From: Balanoglossus misakiensis
Taxonomy: Eukaryota; Hemichordata
Reading direction: 5' to 3'
Assembly (NCBI GenBank): GCA_040954595.2
Contig: CM082591.2
Coordinates: 5,084,001-5,148,000 of the forward strand
DNA length: 64,000 nt
The notes below the pieces were generated by a model. That model saw only the letters and a list, made by a program, of their open reading frames with translations. It ran no database searches and was not told the origin of the DNA. Position numbers and translations under genes: made by a program. Positions 1 through 12,415 of the stretch are shown here, piece by piece (within the stretch, counting starts at the first letter, position 1; the number at the start of each line of letters is the position of its first letter).

Positions 1-277
1 TTGCAGGTAGTAATGTACTTGCATGATGTGGAGTATTTGTCCACAGAAAATCATATCCACATGCAGATAACAATATTTTAAAAGCCTACATGGGATGCTC
101 AATATGCTGATTTATATGAATTACTTTTCAATTCTATTTAATGAATCCAATCAATCAATCGATTATTAATGATCAAATTACTTAATTATTTTTTAATTAA
201 TTGAGTAAGTAAGTAAGTAAGTAAGATAGTAAGCTTCCATGCATGGCAGGTTAACAAGACCACTAATTCCAGCTCAC
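1..277. other. Intron sequence left of the ETV6-like PNT exon
   Basis: AT-rich sequence downstream (minus strand) of the PNT exon donor, so it should be the next intron of the ETV6-like gene. It contains a short AAGT tetranucleotide run at about 204-226. I see no further exon, so the linker and ETS-domain exons are expected outside the window. Confidence 0.6.
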
Positions 278-484
278 CTTTCCTTTTGAGTCTTTCCAGC
301 ATCTCAAAGAGGACATCTCCTGCATAAGCAGCCCTGTCTTTGAAGTCTTCCTTTGTGAGCATCAGCAAACCCTTGCCATTCATGCAAAACTTGGATACAT
401 CGATTCCGTTCAGTGAGAATTCCTCTTCTGACCAGCGTAGCCACTTTACTACATCGTCTCGTGACCAGTGCATGGGATGCGTAG
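278..484 (-). CDS. ETV6: Exon 3' part: PNT/SAM domain exon of the ETV6-like gene
   Basis: Bounded by acceptor CCTCACAG|CT (exon starts at 484) and donor GGAAAG|GTGAGC (exon ends at 278). It carries two bases of a split Ala codon, 68 codons and one leftover base, so the next exon must begin in phase 1. It encodes the whole PNT helical bundle and ends in the basic stretch ERLKRK, where the domain ends in ETV6. Confidence 0.87.
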
Positions 485-1095
485 CTGTGAGGTTTGATTA
501 ATAAAAATAAGATTTTGAACAAATTGTAATGAAATGAATTTCAGAGTAGTCATTAACAATTTGCCAAAAAAAAATTTTATAATTGCCCCATTAACCCTTT
601 CACCCCCAGTTCCTTCTTTAGAGGTCCGACCTTGCCATAGAAAACAATGGGTTTGGACTGAACCATGGAGGTGAAAGGGTTAAAGGGATGTAAAGCTGCG
701 TCACATATAGTGTCAAGGGCACTGATGCTCCCATTTTTTTAAATTGGCACATATTAAAGTATGACAACAAGTGCATTTTGGACCAAACAGAGAAAGAGAG
801 ATTAATTGCCCAAAAGATATTCTCATTGCTTATGTGTAATAAGTTATGAAACATCACTTCTTAAAAACTAAATTACTCTTAATAAGAATGTAAAGAATGT
901 TTTCTTACCGATCGGCAGTGGGTTAATTGAAATTGGCGAGTGAAGTGTTTCCGATGGGAATTGCAAGGTTGCTGGACCGGCAAGTCTTGGGGAATATGGA
1001 GCGACGGCAGGAAAATTCCATGGCACTGTGTGAGAGTGGCTATAATTCACTGGGGCTAGTGAATACATCACAGGGTTGGAACTGGTAGAATTCAT
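278..1095 (-). CDS. ETV6: ETV6/TEL-like ETS repressor, first two coding exons (partial)
   Basis: Two minus-strand exons, 1095-909 and 484-278, join in phase (G|CT gives Ala) to encode about 131 residues before the gene leaves the window. Residues 1-62 are Ser/Pro/Tyr-rich and probably disordered. The PNT domain follows, with landmarks HWSRDDVVKWLRW, KFCMNGKGLLMLTKEDF and AGDVLFEML. These match the PNT domain of ETV6/TEL and Drosophila Yan very closely, including the WSRDD start and the LTKEDF segment. In that family the PNT (SAM) domain forms head-to-tail polymers, and a C-terminal ETS domain binds GGAA sites to repress transcription in the nucleus. The valine of GDVL, on the known polymer interface, is kept. 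The ETS domain is not in the window. The ATG at 1095 is supported by a TAA two codons upstream in the same exon. The class assignment is firm; whether it is the only TEL gene of this genome is unknown. Confidence 0.87.
591..683. mobile_element. Short foldback MITE, copy 1 (intronic)
   Basis: The ends are inverted repeats: TTAACCCTTTCACC at the left and GGTGAAAGGGTTAA at the right, about 90 bp apart. The element sits in the intron between the two ETV6-like exons. A related, more decayed copy lies at 5481-5556 and shares the TTTGGAC-CAAACCATG-like core. The TTAA at both ends could be the target duplication. No coding capacity. Confidence 0.6.
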
Positions 1096-1105
1096 CTTTT
1101 AATAC
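909..1105 (-). CDS. ETV6: First coding exon of the ETV6-like gene
   Basis: Acceptor TTGTTCACAG| precedes ten bases of 5' UTR (with an in-frame TAA) and the ATG at 1095. The donor ATCG|GTAAGAA ends the exon at 909 after 62 codons and one base. The peptide is rich in S, P, N and Y and has no domain. Because the exon starts at a splice acceptor, at least one noncoding leader exon must lie to the right. Confidence 0.8.
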
Positions 1106-4100
1106 CTGTGAACAAATATCAGAAAAACAATATCAGTATCTCTTTAACCCATGGGAACAGTGATTGACCAACTTAAAAAAAAATATGTCTTCTTGTAAAA
1201 GCTATTTCCATTGGTTCTTTACAATGTCAGTCAGTTTACATCTTGCAATTATTCTTTTATGTTGCCATGATCAGTAACACCTGTTGATCAGTGGGGACTG
1301 TGTCATTGACAATGATGATACAGGTTGAAAAGTCAGACAATATGGTATAGTCAGTTTGCATTTTTGTATTCTACACACTTTTAACAATTAGTTAAAAGCT
1401 CAGTATTTCATAAATTACATTTTGAATAGTTTGACTTGGACATTTTCTGCATGGTTATATATTTGGGTATTTTTTTTAGTTTCAACATATTGTGTTTGTA
1501 AAGCTTTGACAATATACAGTAAAACATTGCCAAATATTTATTCTCCAATGAATATGGTGGGTGTTCAAAATGTCAGTTTGCAGGTGAAACAGACATAACG
1601 CCACTGTTTGGGAAGTAAATGGTCGTTGGACTGCAAACCCCAGTAGCACAGTGCACACTACAGTAGCTCAAGTAGTTCTCGGGTCACCCCTGAATGAACG
1701 GAAGCAACAGAGTCTATTTCTCACACAAAGGGGAAGTTGAAAAAAAAAATCTTGACCCCTGTGGCCGGTAGGCAAACAAATGCAACCTACAAGAGCCCTA
1801 ATGTTTGTGTGTCCATGGCAAACAAAATAACACATACCGCTAGTACAGAGGGATAGTTAGTATTTGCCTGTCTCAAATATTACCTAAAAGTTAAGAAAAC
1901 TTTGTTACAGAAAAATATGGCACACAAAATCAAGTTTTGAGAAGGAAAATATCCTACAGAATCAAAATTATATCTGTAAGGATACTATTACATATAATTT
2001 AAAGTAATTCCCATTACATGTTTATTTTAGAAACTGGATTTTCAACTTTTATACAGTAATTTCACTATTTTTTTTTTTTTTTTGGTAATATTTGGTGGTT
2101 ATTATCCACACTAATATGTTGAATTCTGAATTAAATTATATTTGGAGAATTTACAATTACTACAATGTACATTAAAAATTGAATTGTGTTTCCATGAGTA
2201 AAAAGCATGAAAGAATGTTACATGACTCTCACTTTCACGTATGACATATAAATGACAATAACAGTCGTCAGTGTCACAAGTTTTCAGTTTCATCATAGAC
2301 AAGGATGCCCACTGACCCAAACCATATCAAAACGTAAATGCATGATTTTACTTCAGACTGAGTATCTATCAAGGTGACCCTAAATGACACAAGCATAAGG
2401 ACAAAATCCCAGGCTGTATTTTGGTATTTGAGAGCTACACTGTAATCATAAACCATCAATCTATCTATTAGCTAGTTGACATAAATTTCCGTCCAAAGTT
2501 TAAAGGGTGGGGAGCAGATTAACAGACCTCCAGGTGCATGACATGTCTATTCAGGTCCAACTCTGTGCGGCACGTGAAATATCCCACAATTCACTCTGAT
2601 TGGTACACACGTACATCAAGGCTTGAAATGTGGCAAATTTTTGCATAGAATACGTCGATTATTTAATAAATAATAATTTTAAAGGATATGACAAAAGAAA
2701 TTTACATATAAAGTAGATGACATGTGACCACCTCAATTGCTTTGTAGCATGCACAAATTTTTGGATGCAATTTACAGTTGACTGTACTGCTTTGCCTGGG
2801 AAAATGTTGAACTTTATATGATATTTGGACATGATAATTAAAGATATAAGCTCCACAGCAATTGTAGGATATTCTAATTTGAATATGTAAATGATAGGTG
2901 ATATGGGAGATTGACTATGGTCTTGTATTTTTTCTCACACTTAATTTGCATAACATTAACATGATGAGCATACTGTAAGTTGAAATTTGAATTTTTTTTA
3001 CTGAACACACATTTCAAGTTTACTAATTAAAATCATCCAAGTTTAATACTCGGACTGAAAAAAATGAAGACAGAACGGAGAAAAACGGTCGGAAGAAGCA
3101 TTAAGAATGCAAGTTCTAATATTAGGTCTGCACTTTAGGGGTAGTAAATGTCATCACGACCAACCTCATTGCCAACTATGGCTTTATCCTCCTAGCAAGA
3201 CCTGGAAGCTCTATTAAATTCTGTGTCCTGTTTAATAATGAATGCATCCTCATATTTTTGGCCTACATCTGCAGATTCTGGTAATTTTATACTTTTTACA
3301 TAAAGCAATTTGATAAAAATATGAGACTTGAGTACATGCAAACTTACAATTTCCAAATAGATTATTCCAATGTTATGATAAATTATAGTGGCGTCAATAA
3401 TTAAACTCTGTTCTCACAACCAATAGAATCCAGTTTTCCAAAAGAACTCATTAATGGGGGACTGTATGCTGTAGGCTTGTTAGTGATAAGCGATTGACGT
3501 ACTGTGCACACAGGCAAAGTCTTACCACAGGCATTTCAACCTTTTAAACCTTTTTAATTGATGCAAAATCTATGTTGACTATTTTTATAAGGTAATTAAA
3601 TGACAGTTTTTTCTATTATTACAGTGAAATGCCCAAATTCTCAAGATCAACTTTGATTCTGAATTTTCACTAAAGCTGATACTGCATTATCTCAAAGGGC
3701 AATCAGTCTGCAGGCAGTGAAGGAAAAACAATCATTATCAAAATCTCGTTTCTATGGTTACTTATTCATAGTGGCCAGCCAACAGGCCAAAGGTAAAGAT
3801 AAGAAATTGGGTATTTCAACAAAAAGTAGAGAAAAACAAACAATGCGAACAAATGTGAATGCAAAAAAAAGACCTTCACGATAACAAAAGTGAAAATGGT
3901 CCACACCTCACTATTTGACAACAGTGCTACAAAACTTTCCTAATTACTGACTCAAGGATTTTTTTAATTGCAAAGATAGTGTAAGCACATTTTCTACAAC
4001 AAAATATTATGGCAAAGCTAACAACTGCTGTAAATTCTGAAATTTCTAGAATTTCTACCTGTCGTACACAAAACACCTTTTCCCGCCAAAAATATAATCT

Positions 4101-5480
4101 AGAAATGTCCACATTTTATTAAACTATATAGCACCACACCGAGGTCAGAGAACATAAGCATTAAAAACTAAAATGCACCTATTTTGATCAAAATCATCAT
4201 CAAATCAAACAACACTGGTACATCAGGAAGAAAATAGGTGTAGATATAGCTGCAAAGCTGAGAAACTTTTATGCAAATTACCCTTTTCAAAAAGGCAAAA
4301 TGAAAGTAACGTTCAACTAAGTTTAGTACAGAGGATAATTGTGCCATTGCAACACAGAGATTAAATTAGAAACAATGGGTTTTTTACCAAAATTACCAGA
4401 TTTAGCTCAGTTTTAAATTCCACTTTCGTCACAAGCACGTGTTTCTCAACTGACGGTGAATGTACAGAATGCAGAAGTTCTCCTATTACTGTGTGTAGCT
4501 ACAACTGTGCAACGCCCACCACTAACAAGTTTTATCTCCAGTTACTCTGACCTCCCCCCTTGATGCAAATACGAGCGTAGCGTACCTTACAGCCACATGG
4601 ACAATCATAAATTTCACCTTGGAGAATGCAGAAAAAATGCACGTGTAGTAATTACCTGTTCTCACTGATGGATCTGCAGAAGCTTTGTTCGGGCATGAGT
4701 TACGGTACTAGTCCTAGGTGCGAGTAAAAAAAATAATTTCTGCTGCTAAGTTTGTGGAACTTCTACGTTGGCTGTACATGTAGTTCACTGAGCTGTGGAC
4801 AAGTACTTGGGTGTCTGCCAGGAAGTACACTAAGGTCACAACATGACATTTTTTACCTGTTCTTGGAATATTTACTCATGCAAATTTTATTCATTTATGC
4901 ACGGCAGACCAGCCAATCAGGACGCGAGTTATAATATATGCATGGGGAAAGAGAAAGGAAGTGCACAGGAAGTAATTTTAGAGTGGATTAAATTCGACCA
5001 GAGCTCTCATTTTACACGACAGGAAGTTGCTACCTGATCAATACAGAGAATGCAATTCTATCCTGGCAACTGAATTATTCTATCAGAAAGGATAAAGAAA
5101 TATTTGTCTGACTTGCAGTGTCCAGCAGAAAAAGAATCCAGTAATCTTTACTTTGACAAGTAAATCTACCACAACCGGGCTGATATTTTGCTGTTGATAA
5201 TTATTGGAGAGATTTTCCAAACGTTGGATAACATTTTTGAAAACTAATAAATTAATATAGTTTGAAATATCTTATCACTTAATTATGAAGCATGTATGCA
5301 TAATATATTTTCTATTGTCACTGATTGACAAAGTCCATGAAATATTAGTCTTTAAAAGACAAAAATCTCATCATCGAGAATGATATTAATACACTTCAAA
5401 ATATTAATGTAAATACAAAAATGATTCAGAGATAATTTGTCGACACTGAACCATGTCCCAGTAGTTGAGAGGCGATGGGC

Positions 5481-5556
5481 AATTTTCACCCCCATTTACC
5501 AGCAATGAATTTGGCCCAGCAATGAATTTGGACCAAACCATGATTTGAAAGGGTAA
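5481..5556. mobile_element. Short foldback MITE, decayed copy 2
   Basis: TTTTCACCCCCAT at the left and TTTGAAAGGGTAA at the right resemble the ends of the element at 591-683. The interior has the same TTTGGACCAAACCATG-like motif and a small internal duplication of CAGCAATGAATTTGG. Terminal pairing is imperfect, so this looks like an older copy. Confidence 0.45.
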
Positions 5557-8343
5557 CGTGCATGTCGTGATTCAGCCCAAGTCTCAGGAAGGTTTCATGA
5601 AGTCGTAAAGTCTATCCCTAGTTAGAAATCTCCCCACCACCACGAAGGAATCAAGCAGAAGGAAATTTAATGTGCCCAAAATGCACAAAAATAAAACATT
5701 ATTTACAATGAAAGTCCTATTATACACTTCAGACATTAAAATTTAGTAAATTTTCGACAAAGCTGTGTTCGTTTGTCCCTGAACTTACTCCACATATAAA
5801 GTGTTTACAGTATGAGTGTATTAAATGGGACAATTGTTAAGGCACGCACAGAAATTCTTAAGATGAATAAAATTGTATACACCATAGCAAATAATTTGAA
5901 ATTTTACAGTTAATGTCCCCAGAGTCTATGTACACGCTTTACATTGTTGCAAACTTACAAAAAAAATTAAAATCAACTCCTCACATGAATCCAGCTTTTA
6001 AATTCTATGAGATACAAAACAGAGAATTTTTATTTAAGAAAATTATCATGAATATTAAAAAAAACTGCAGTCTGAAAGCTTACCTGATAAGGTCAGAGCA
6101 ACTAAGTCCGAAAACGACAAAACCTGCACCAATACTGACTGTTGTAGGAACCACTAAGCTCATAAAGGTATGCTAATTCCGGTCAATTCGCAAATAAAAC
6201 CGTGACTTGTAGTGATGATGTCATAATCAAAACTTGGCCAGATCTGGCAACCTTCCAAGACTTAGAGGGCCATCCTCGCGCCAATGACCATGGCAGAAAT
6301 TTGTAAAAACTTTTAAAAAATCACAGTAGATGTGAATGTTTGAGCTGTACACTTCAGTGACTGTGGCCAGTTCCTCAATCAGGACAACTTTATTGACAAC
6401 CAAAGAAGTGACACTATGTATATGGGTACTTGTCTCAAAATGCTAATATCGCACGGTCCCGTGGTACAGCGCCACCAAAGGCCAAACGACTAAAACCCAG
6501 CTCCGGCGATCGAAACTTTCAGGATGCGGACACAATTTACAAGAGTCGTGACTTAACACCTTCCATTTCAAAACTTTTTGGCCCGCTTCCAAGGCATTTT
6601 ATTTACTCTCACATCAAGCTACTGGGCCATAACATTAGAGAATGGGATAGGACTCAATGATTGTCCGCCTACATATGTAATTTCTCTTAACTGACATGAA
6701 AAGGAATATTTATTTTTACCAATAAACTGTGAATATATTTATCTGAGACGTCACAAGCACTGAGAATTTTTTCACTTTTATAGAGGTGTTCACAGGGAGG
6801 TTACCTTTTTTACACAGATTCTTACTGAGGCCTGATGTGGAGGTGCATTTTTCAGTTCACAGGATATTGTTAAATTTTACTCTTGCTGCCACTAAAGTGC
6901 CCATCATTATAAGCTGTGTAACCACATGACCAACATATGCTGACCTTGAACATGGCACTCAAAACTACACACCAAAATAACTGCCTGTTCACTACAAAAC
7001 AGCTTCCTAAAGTAATAAACTTGAATACGACATTAATGAACAAATATGAAAATATTGCTTTATCATATTAATATTTCAAATTCTATGTTTCATTGGATTC
7101 ACTGAAGATACTTTTCAGATTCTTCTGTGAGATTTTGTTGAATGTGTAGAAAATTGTATTTTCCTGTATTGAATGTATTTTGCTGAATTTATTGTATTAT
7201 ACTGTATTGTTACACATCATTTTAAACAGAATTTTCAGCCATTCAGGTAGGAAGTCTTACCATTCTGTTCTGATAATACCATTATTTTTCATGCTAGCTC
7301 ACAGTCACATTAAGAAACCTGAGCTTCTCAAATCCTACATTGCTGCTTTTCTTAGAAACAATGGCAGTTCCTAATTATATAGAAGTACCCTTCAGTACTT
7401 GTTAAATGCTATATTTAGCAAGGCAATGTCTGGCATTTTGGACATACATGTATGTTGGTGTCAAGCTTTCATCAGAAAGTGTGATATGTCGACAGCTGTA
7501 ATACAAGAGCTATCACTGGTTATATATCCATGTTTAAGGTTTACACCAGTGACTTTTCAAGGAGAGAACTTCGGATAGCTTCCCGTTCTGTGAAAATCGA
7601 CTACAACTAAATGGAGTAAAATTCTGTCAGAAATTGCAATGTTACTTGTGATCAATGCTGTCTTTACACCACATTTTTTCTTTACTGAAAAAAACTCTGA
7701 ACGGCCTAAAGAAAATATTCAGGAGCTAGCTGCTAAACAGTGTAAAAAACATGTCCTCAGGAATTTTGCGACAACAAAGGAACACACCGGCACTGTAGCT
7801 TAGCAACCGACGGTGGTTGCAGTGATCACTAGGTAGCCCAGGTGTAAGACAGGAAGTACGACTCAATCATGACATATATTGATGAGTATCTCATTGTTGC
7901 CCAGGGGGGTTTGGTTTTTCAAAATCCTTTGATGTAAAGCTCGTGGGCTGACTGAGGATGATCGTTGAAGTGGAAATAAGTATGAGCAAAGAGTCACGCC
8001 TTCATAAATACTATGGTCAACACATCCAAATACCACGTAATTGAGGAGGGTTTATAGTTGTTTACAGATGATTTGGCTTGCACAGTCAGACGCTTCTATT
8101 ATAACTGATGGAAGGTAGTTTCGAAAGCTGATGTGTAGTTGTCATGCTGCCATTTTATGACACCTTGAAAGGGAAACTCAAATACCTTTGTGAACCTCAA
8201 GGAGTATAGTATATCCAGCCTGTGTTAAACTTAAAGGGTTATACACAGGTCAAGTAGCTACAGGTAGTGTGAGGCTACAGGTATATGGGTCCCATATGAC
8301 ACAGCAAGCCACTAGGCAAGTCTATAAAGTAGACACAACATGG

Positions 8344-8585
8344 AACTGCTACAATGTATATCATTGCAAACCATATGTTTGTTACTTTGTATTACACTGT
8401 AGTGTAACTGTTACAATGTACATCATTGCAAACAATATGTTTGTTACTTTGTATTACACTGTAGTGTAACTGTTGCAATGTACATCATTGCAAACAATAT
8501 TTTTGTTACTTTGTATTACACTGTAGTGTAACTGCTACAATGTACATCATTGCAAACAATGTTTGTTACTTTGTATTACACTGCA
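8344..8585 (+). repeat. 62-bp minisatellite, four copies
   Basis: Units begin with AACTG at 8344, 8406, 8468 and 8530, an exact 62-bp period, and the last copy is truncated. Each unit contains CAATGTACATCATTGC and a palindromic unit junction (ACACTGTAGTGT). The same unit occurs in reverse complement at about 12.02-12.42 kb. Confidence 0.9.
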
Positions 8586-11500
8586 AATCATTTGATTTGA
8601 TAGAGAATGTCTGAATGATTTCCCAAATGCAACAAAGTATGTTTGCAACATATTTGGAGACTATAAACCAGAGCAGAACAATGCAGCAAAGCTAGCTCCT
8701 CCCCTCTGCTAGTCCCCCCCCCCCAACCAACAGAGAAATAAACACCTCAAAACTCAACAAATTAACCCATCTTTCTCTGGAAAATACTCCAAATCCTACT
8801 TGAATTTCTGCAAACTTCCCTAAAAGTTAAGCATTAATTAAAAGTTATTTCTTTATCTCATATTCATGAATTTCTCACAACCAATCAGATTAGTTGTACC
8901 AAGTTGGCCTAACAAGGAAGATCTCTAACATCCCATGGTCAAATAAATCAACTTTACCAGTTTTTATATGCAGAACATGTTTCTTTCTTTGTAGAGTTTA
9001 TCCTCTCATAGGAAATAGGCAATAACAGTGCCATTTCTGAAATTAATATTCATGATTTTCTAGAAATTACTAGAACTCACTTTCCTCTTTTAAAAAGTTC
9101 TGTTCATACATATACAAACAAAAATAGGAACTCAACATTTGGTTTCTGCATTACGGACAAACAGTGTTTTATAATACAAGTCATTGTAGCCATGCAAGGA
9201 TAGTGAAACTGAGTGAACAAATAAGAAATGAGATATTGATAATTTTATCCAACGTACTCACCTGTACAAGTGCGGCGAGTATTCTTGAGCATTCCAAATG
9301 CAGCTTTAATGTATTTTTAATGTAACTTCCTCTAAAAGTTAACCATTTTTAAGTTTTTCTTTGCATAATTATGCATACATTCATCACAGCCAATCAGATT
9401 CAACACCCCGTTTTGCATAACAATGAAAGGGATGCTGTCACAGCTTCTGATTGGTCAGTTGGGTTTAAACTTCCCTTGTTAAAGATTGTTTCCTCCTCAC
9501 AAAACCACACACCCCAAAAGGGAAAAAATCCACATTTAGTTTCTATTAGCAGTCCTTTGTGCAGGCTGGTACATGTAAACAACTAAACGGTTGCTGGGAT
9601 TTCCCAGATATTTTACCAGGGTCCCTGTTTTTTCAACAAACAGTCATACTGAGAAAAAAGTCTTGCTATCATTTTACAGGCCATGTTCCTATCTTGTATA
9701 TATTTAGCAAAATTATCATTGAAAATTTTTATATTTTGTCTCGAAAACTGTAAATACTGTCAATTAGTGTGATGAAGTTAAGTTTAGCTTTTTTCACATA
9801 TAAAATTTCCTGAACAAAATCATCCTTTTTGCATTGTTGATTTTATAAGAGCGACAAACAAAAGATTTTACCCGAGTTATTTTTAATCAAATTTCTTCTG
9901 TGAAACAAATCAAAACAAACCATGAAGCTATTTGTGAAAAAAATCAAGAATCCCTATTTCCTTTTTGGTACTTGGCCATTTAAAATTACAACTTTTGTAA
10001 AACTGAGAAAAACTTTTGCCAAAGGTACAACAATATGATGGATTAAGACTTAAAGGGGGTTTTACTCATCAAAAATAAATTTATCAGACAGTTTTTAAAG
10101 TCTCTGATTTAGTTTTTTTTAGGAAAAAGAATTATATTAGAAGATTCCCAGACATCATGCATTTTCAAGATTCATCCAAACAACTATGACTTGCAGTATA
10201 TTGAGGAAGAGGAGCTTAGTTTATGAGAACTGTAGGTGACTAAAATATCATGATTCAAATTCGGACTTTCTAAGGTTCTATCAAACTTAAATAGTATTCT
10301 GCATTAAAATATGGCAACTCTGAAAATCAGCAAACGAAATGAAGTCACAAAGCAGGAGAGTCTACCAAATTTTAAAGTAAAAAAAAACTTACTTGTAAAT
10401 GATATTACAGTGGCACCAGATAAAATCTTCAACAGACGTTTTTTAAGAAATGTCTTCAGCTTGCATGCAATAGGAATTGTGAAGGAACATGGAAGTTTTC
10501 AGGCTCATTTTATACGCATGCGGAATTTTATCTCTCATCAAATAACTTCTCACTGGAAATGATAATTTATGAGCTTGTTTGTATTTTCTCACGGCCAATC
10601 AGCCCTGTTGCAAAATGCATCTTTGCTACAAATCACCAGGTACCCCTTTGTACCAAAATCAAATACGCCCACAGAGGATCTCTCGACATGGTTTTATATT
10701 ATATGAAACTCATTAGATAGTTGCCAAATCTCTTCCCCTTATACTTTATAGGGGGGGGGAGATTTGTAGTCATGTTACGGAGGGAGGGGGTGCCCTTATT
10801 AAATACTTAGACACTCAGGTGCATACTCCATAGATAATTTCTCACTCAAATACACCATTTCCTAAGTAAAGTGACGCCTAGCTTTCAGGTGTATAGACGA
10901 TATCACACCTAATTCAAACCACTTTCTCCCCCTAGCAGGTGAGATACTGTGTATCAGGTGCACTGAAAACACATACGTACACCATTGCAACTTCAATTCA
11001 GCAGACAGAAGAGCCACATCTGCCAACAACAAGCCACACTGATGATTTCTCATTCTGAATATCGTTGAACTTCTACGACAGCACAAATTCTATTGAAGAA
11101 GAAAGTACAACTAAAGAATTCAAAATTGGTATCTGCAAGGAGTGATGAAACCAACTTCTGGATTTTGGCACCATATAAATTTGTTGATTGATTGATTGAT
11201 TGAAATGTTTGCTCTTGCAGCTGAGCCTGACTTGGGACACGTACACTATTGCGCTACTGTTCGGTTGGTTCATTAAAGGTGAAAGGTCAAGTGGTAAGTG
11301 TAAATCCCTCTGTGTGAAAGAACGCTCAATATAGGGACATGGCATACATGAAGTTTCGTTAACAACCCATCATTCGATAACACTGATGCCTGGGTAACGA
11401 GCTCGTTAGAGGAAATAATAATCGATAAATGACACATGATTGCACACATGATGAAAATCAACAGAAACCCAGCAAAAAGGAAGTGAACGTAAAATGATTG

Positions 11501-12019
11501 AAACTAAAGCTGTACCCAACAACACAATTTTAACTCTGGAGATGTTCTGACTTTGGGTTCACAAGTAAACCTGCAGCTGACCTAAGTTAAAGCCCTATGC
11601 GCTGCAACTTTTAGGAAATAATCATGAAATTAATTTTCAAACTGTACTAATATTAGGCCATACCGATGTATGCACTGTAGTTAATACAATATACACTGCA
11701 TCAGAGTTCAAAAAGTTAAAAGTCACTTTAAAAGTTTAAATGGAATCACAAGTATTTCCACGAAAAGGAGGTCAAAATGTTATACGTACTTCACACAAAA
11801 ATTCCAGGACATAAAAAATTCCAGGAAAACATTAACCTTTTGCTCTATTATAGGCCTAAATACACACAGAAAGATAAAAGACAGTCAATGTATGTTGGTA
11901 AAAATTCACACGATTCAATCCAAAAAAATCTAGTTCACTCTCAGGTGTTTGTTTTAACAAATCTGAGTGTAATTTATGCCACACTCAAAAAAGTAACAAC
12001 TCATTGTTGCCATGATATA

Positions 12020-12415
12020 CAGTGTAACAGTTAAACTACAGTGTAATACAAAGTAACAACCATATTGTTTGTAATGATGTACATTGTAGCAGTTACACTA
12101 CATTTAATACAAAGTAACAACAATATCGTTTCCCATGATGTACATTGTAGCATTTACACTACATTGTAATACAAAGTAACAACAATATTGTTTGCAATGA
12201 TGAACATTGTAGCAGTTACACTACATTGTAATACAAAGTGACAACTACATTGTTTGCAATGATGTACATTGTAGCAGTTACACTACAGTGTAATACAAAG
12301 TAACAACCATATTGTTTGCAATGATGAACATTGTAGCATTTACACTACAGTGTAATACAAAGTAACAACCATATTGTTTGCAATGATGTACATTGTAGCA
12401 GATACACTTTAATTT
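12020..12415 (-). repeat. Same 62-bp minisatellite in reverse orientation, about six copies
   Basis: Reverse complement of the 8.3-kb array. TAATACAAAGTAACAA recurs about every 62 bases from roughly 12.04 to 12.36 kb, each time followed by AATGATGTACATTG-like sequence. Copies differ by a few substitutions, and a degraded copy seems to begin near 11.99 kb. About 3.4 kb separates the two arrays. Confidence 0.9.
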
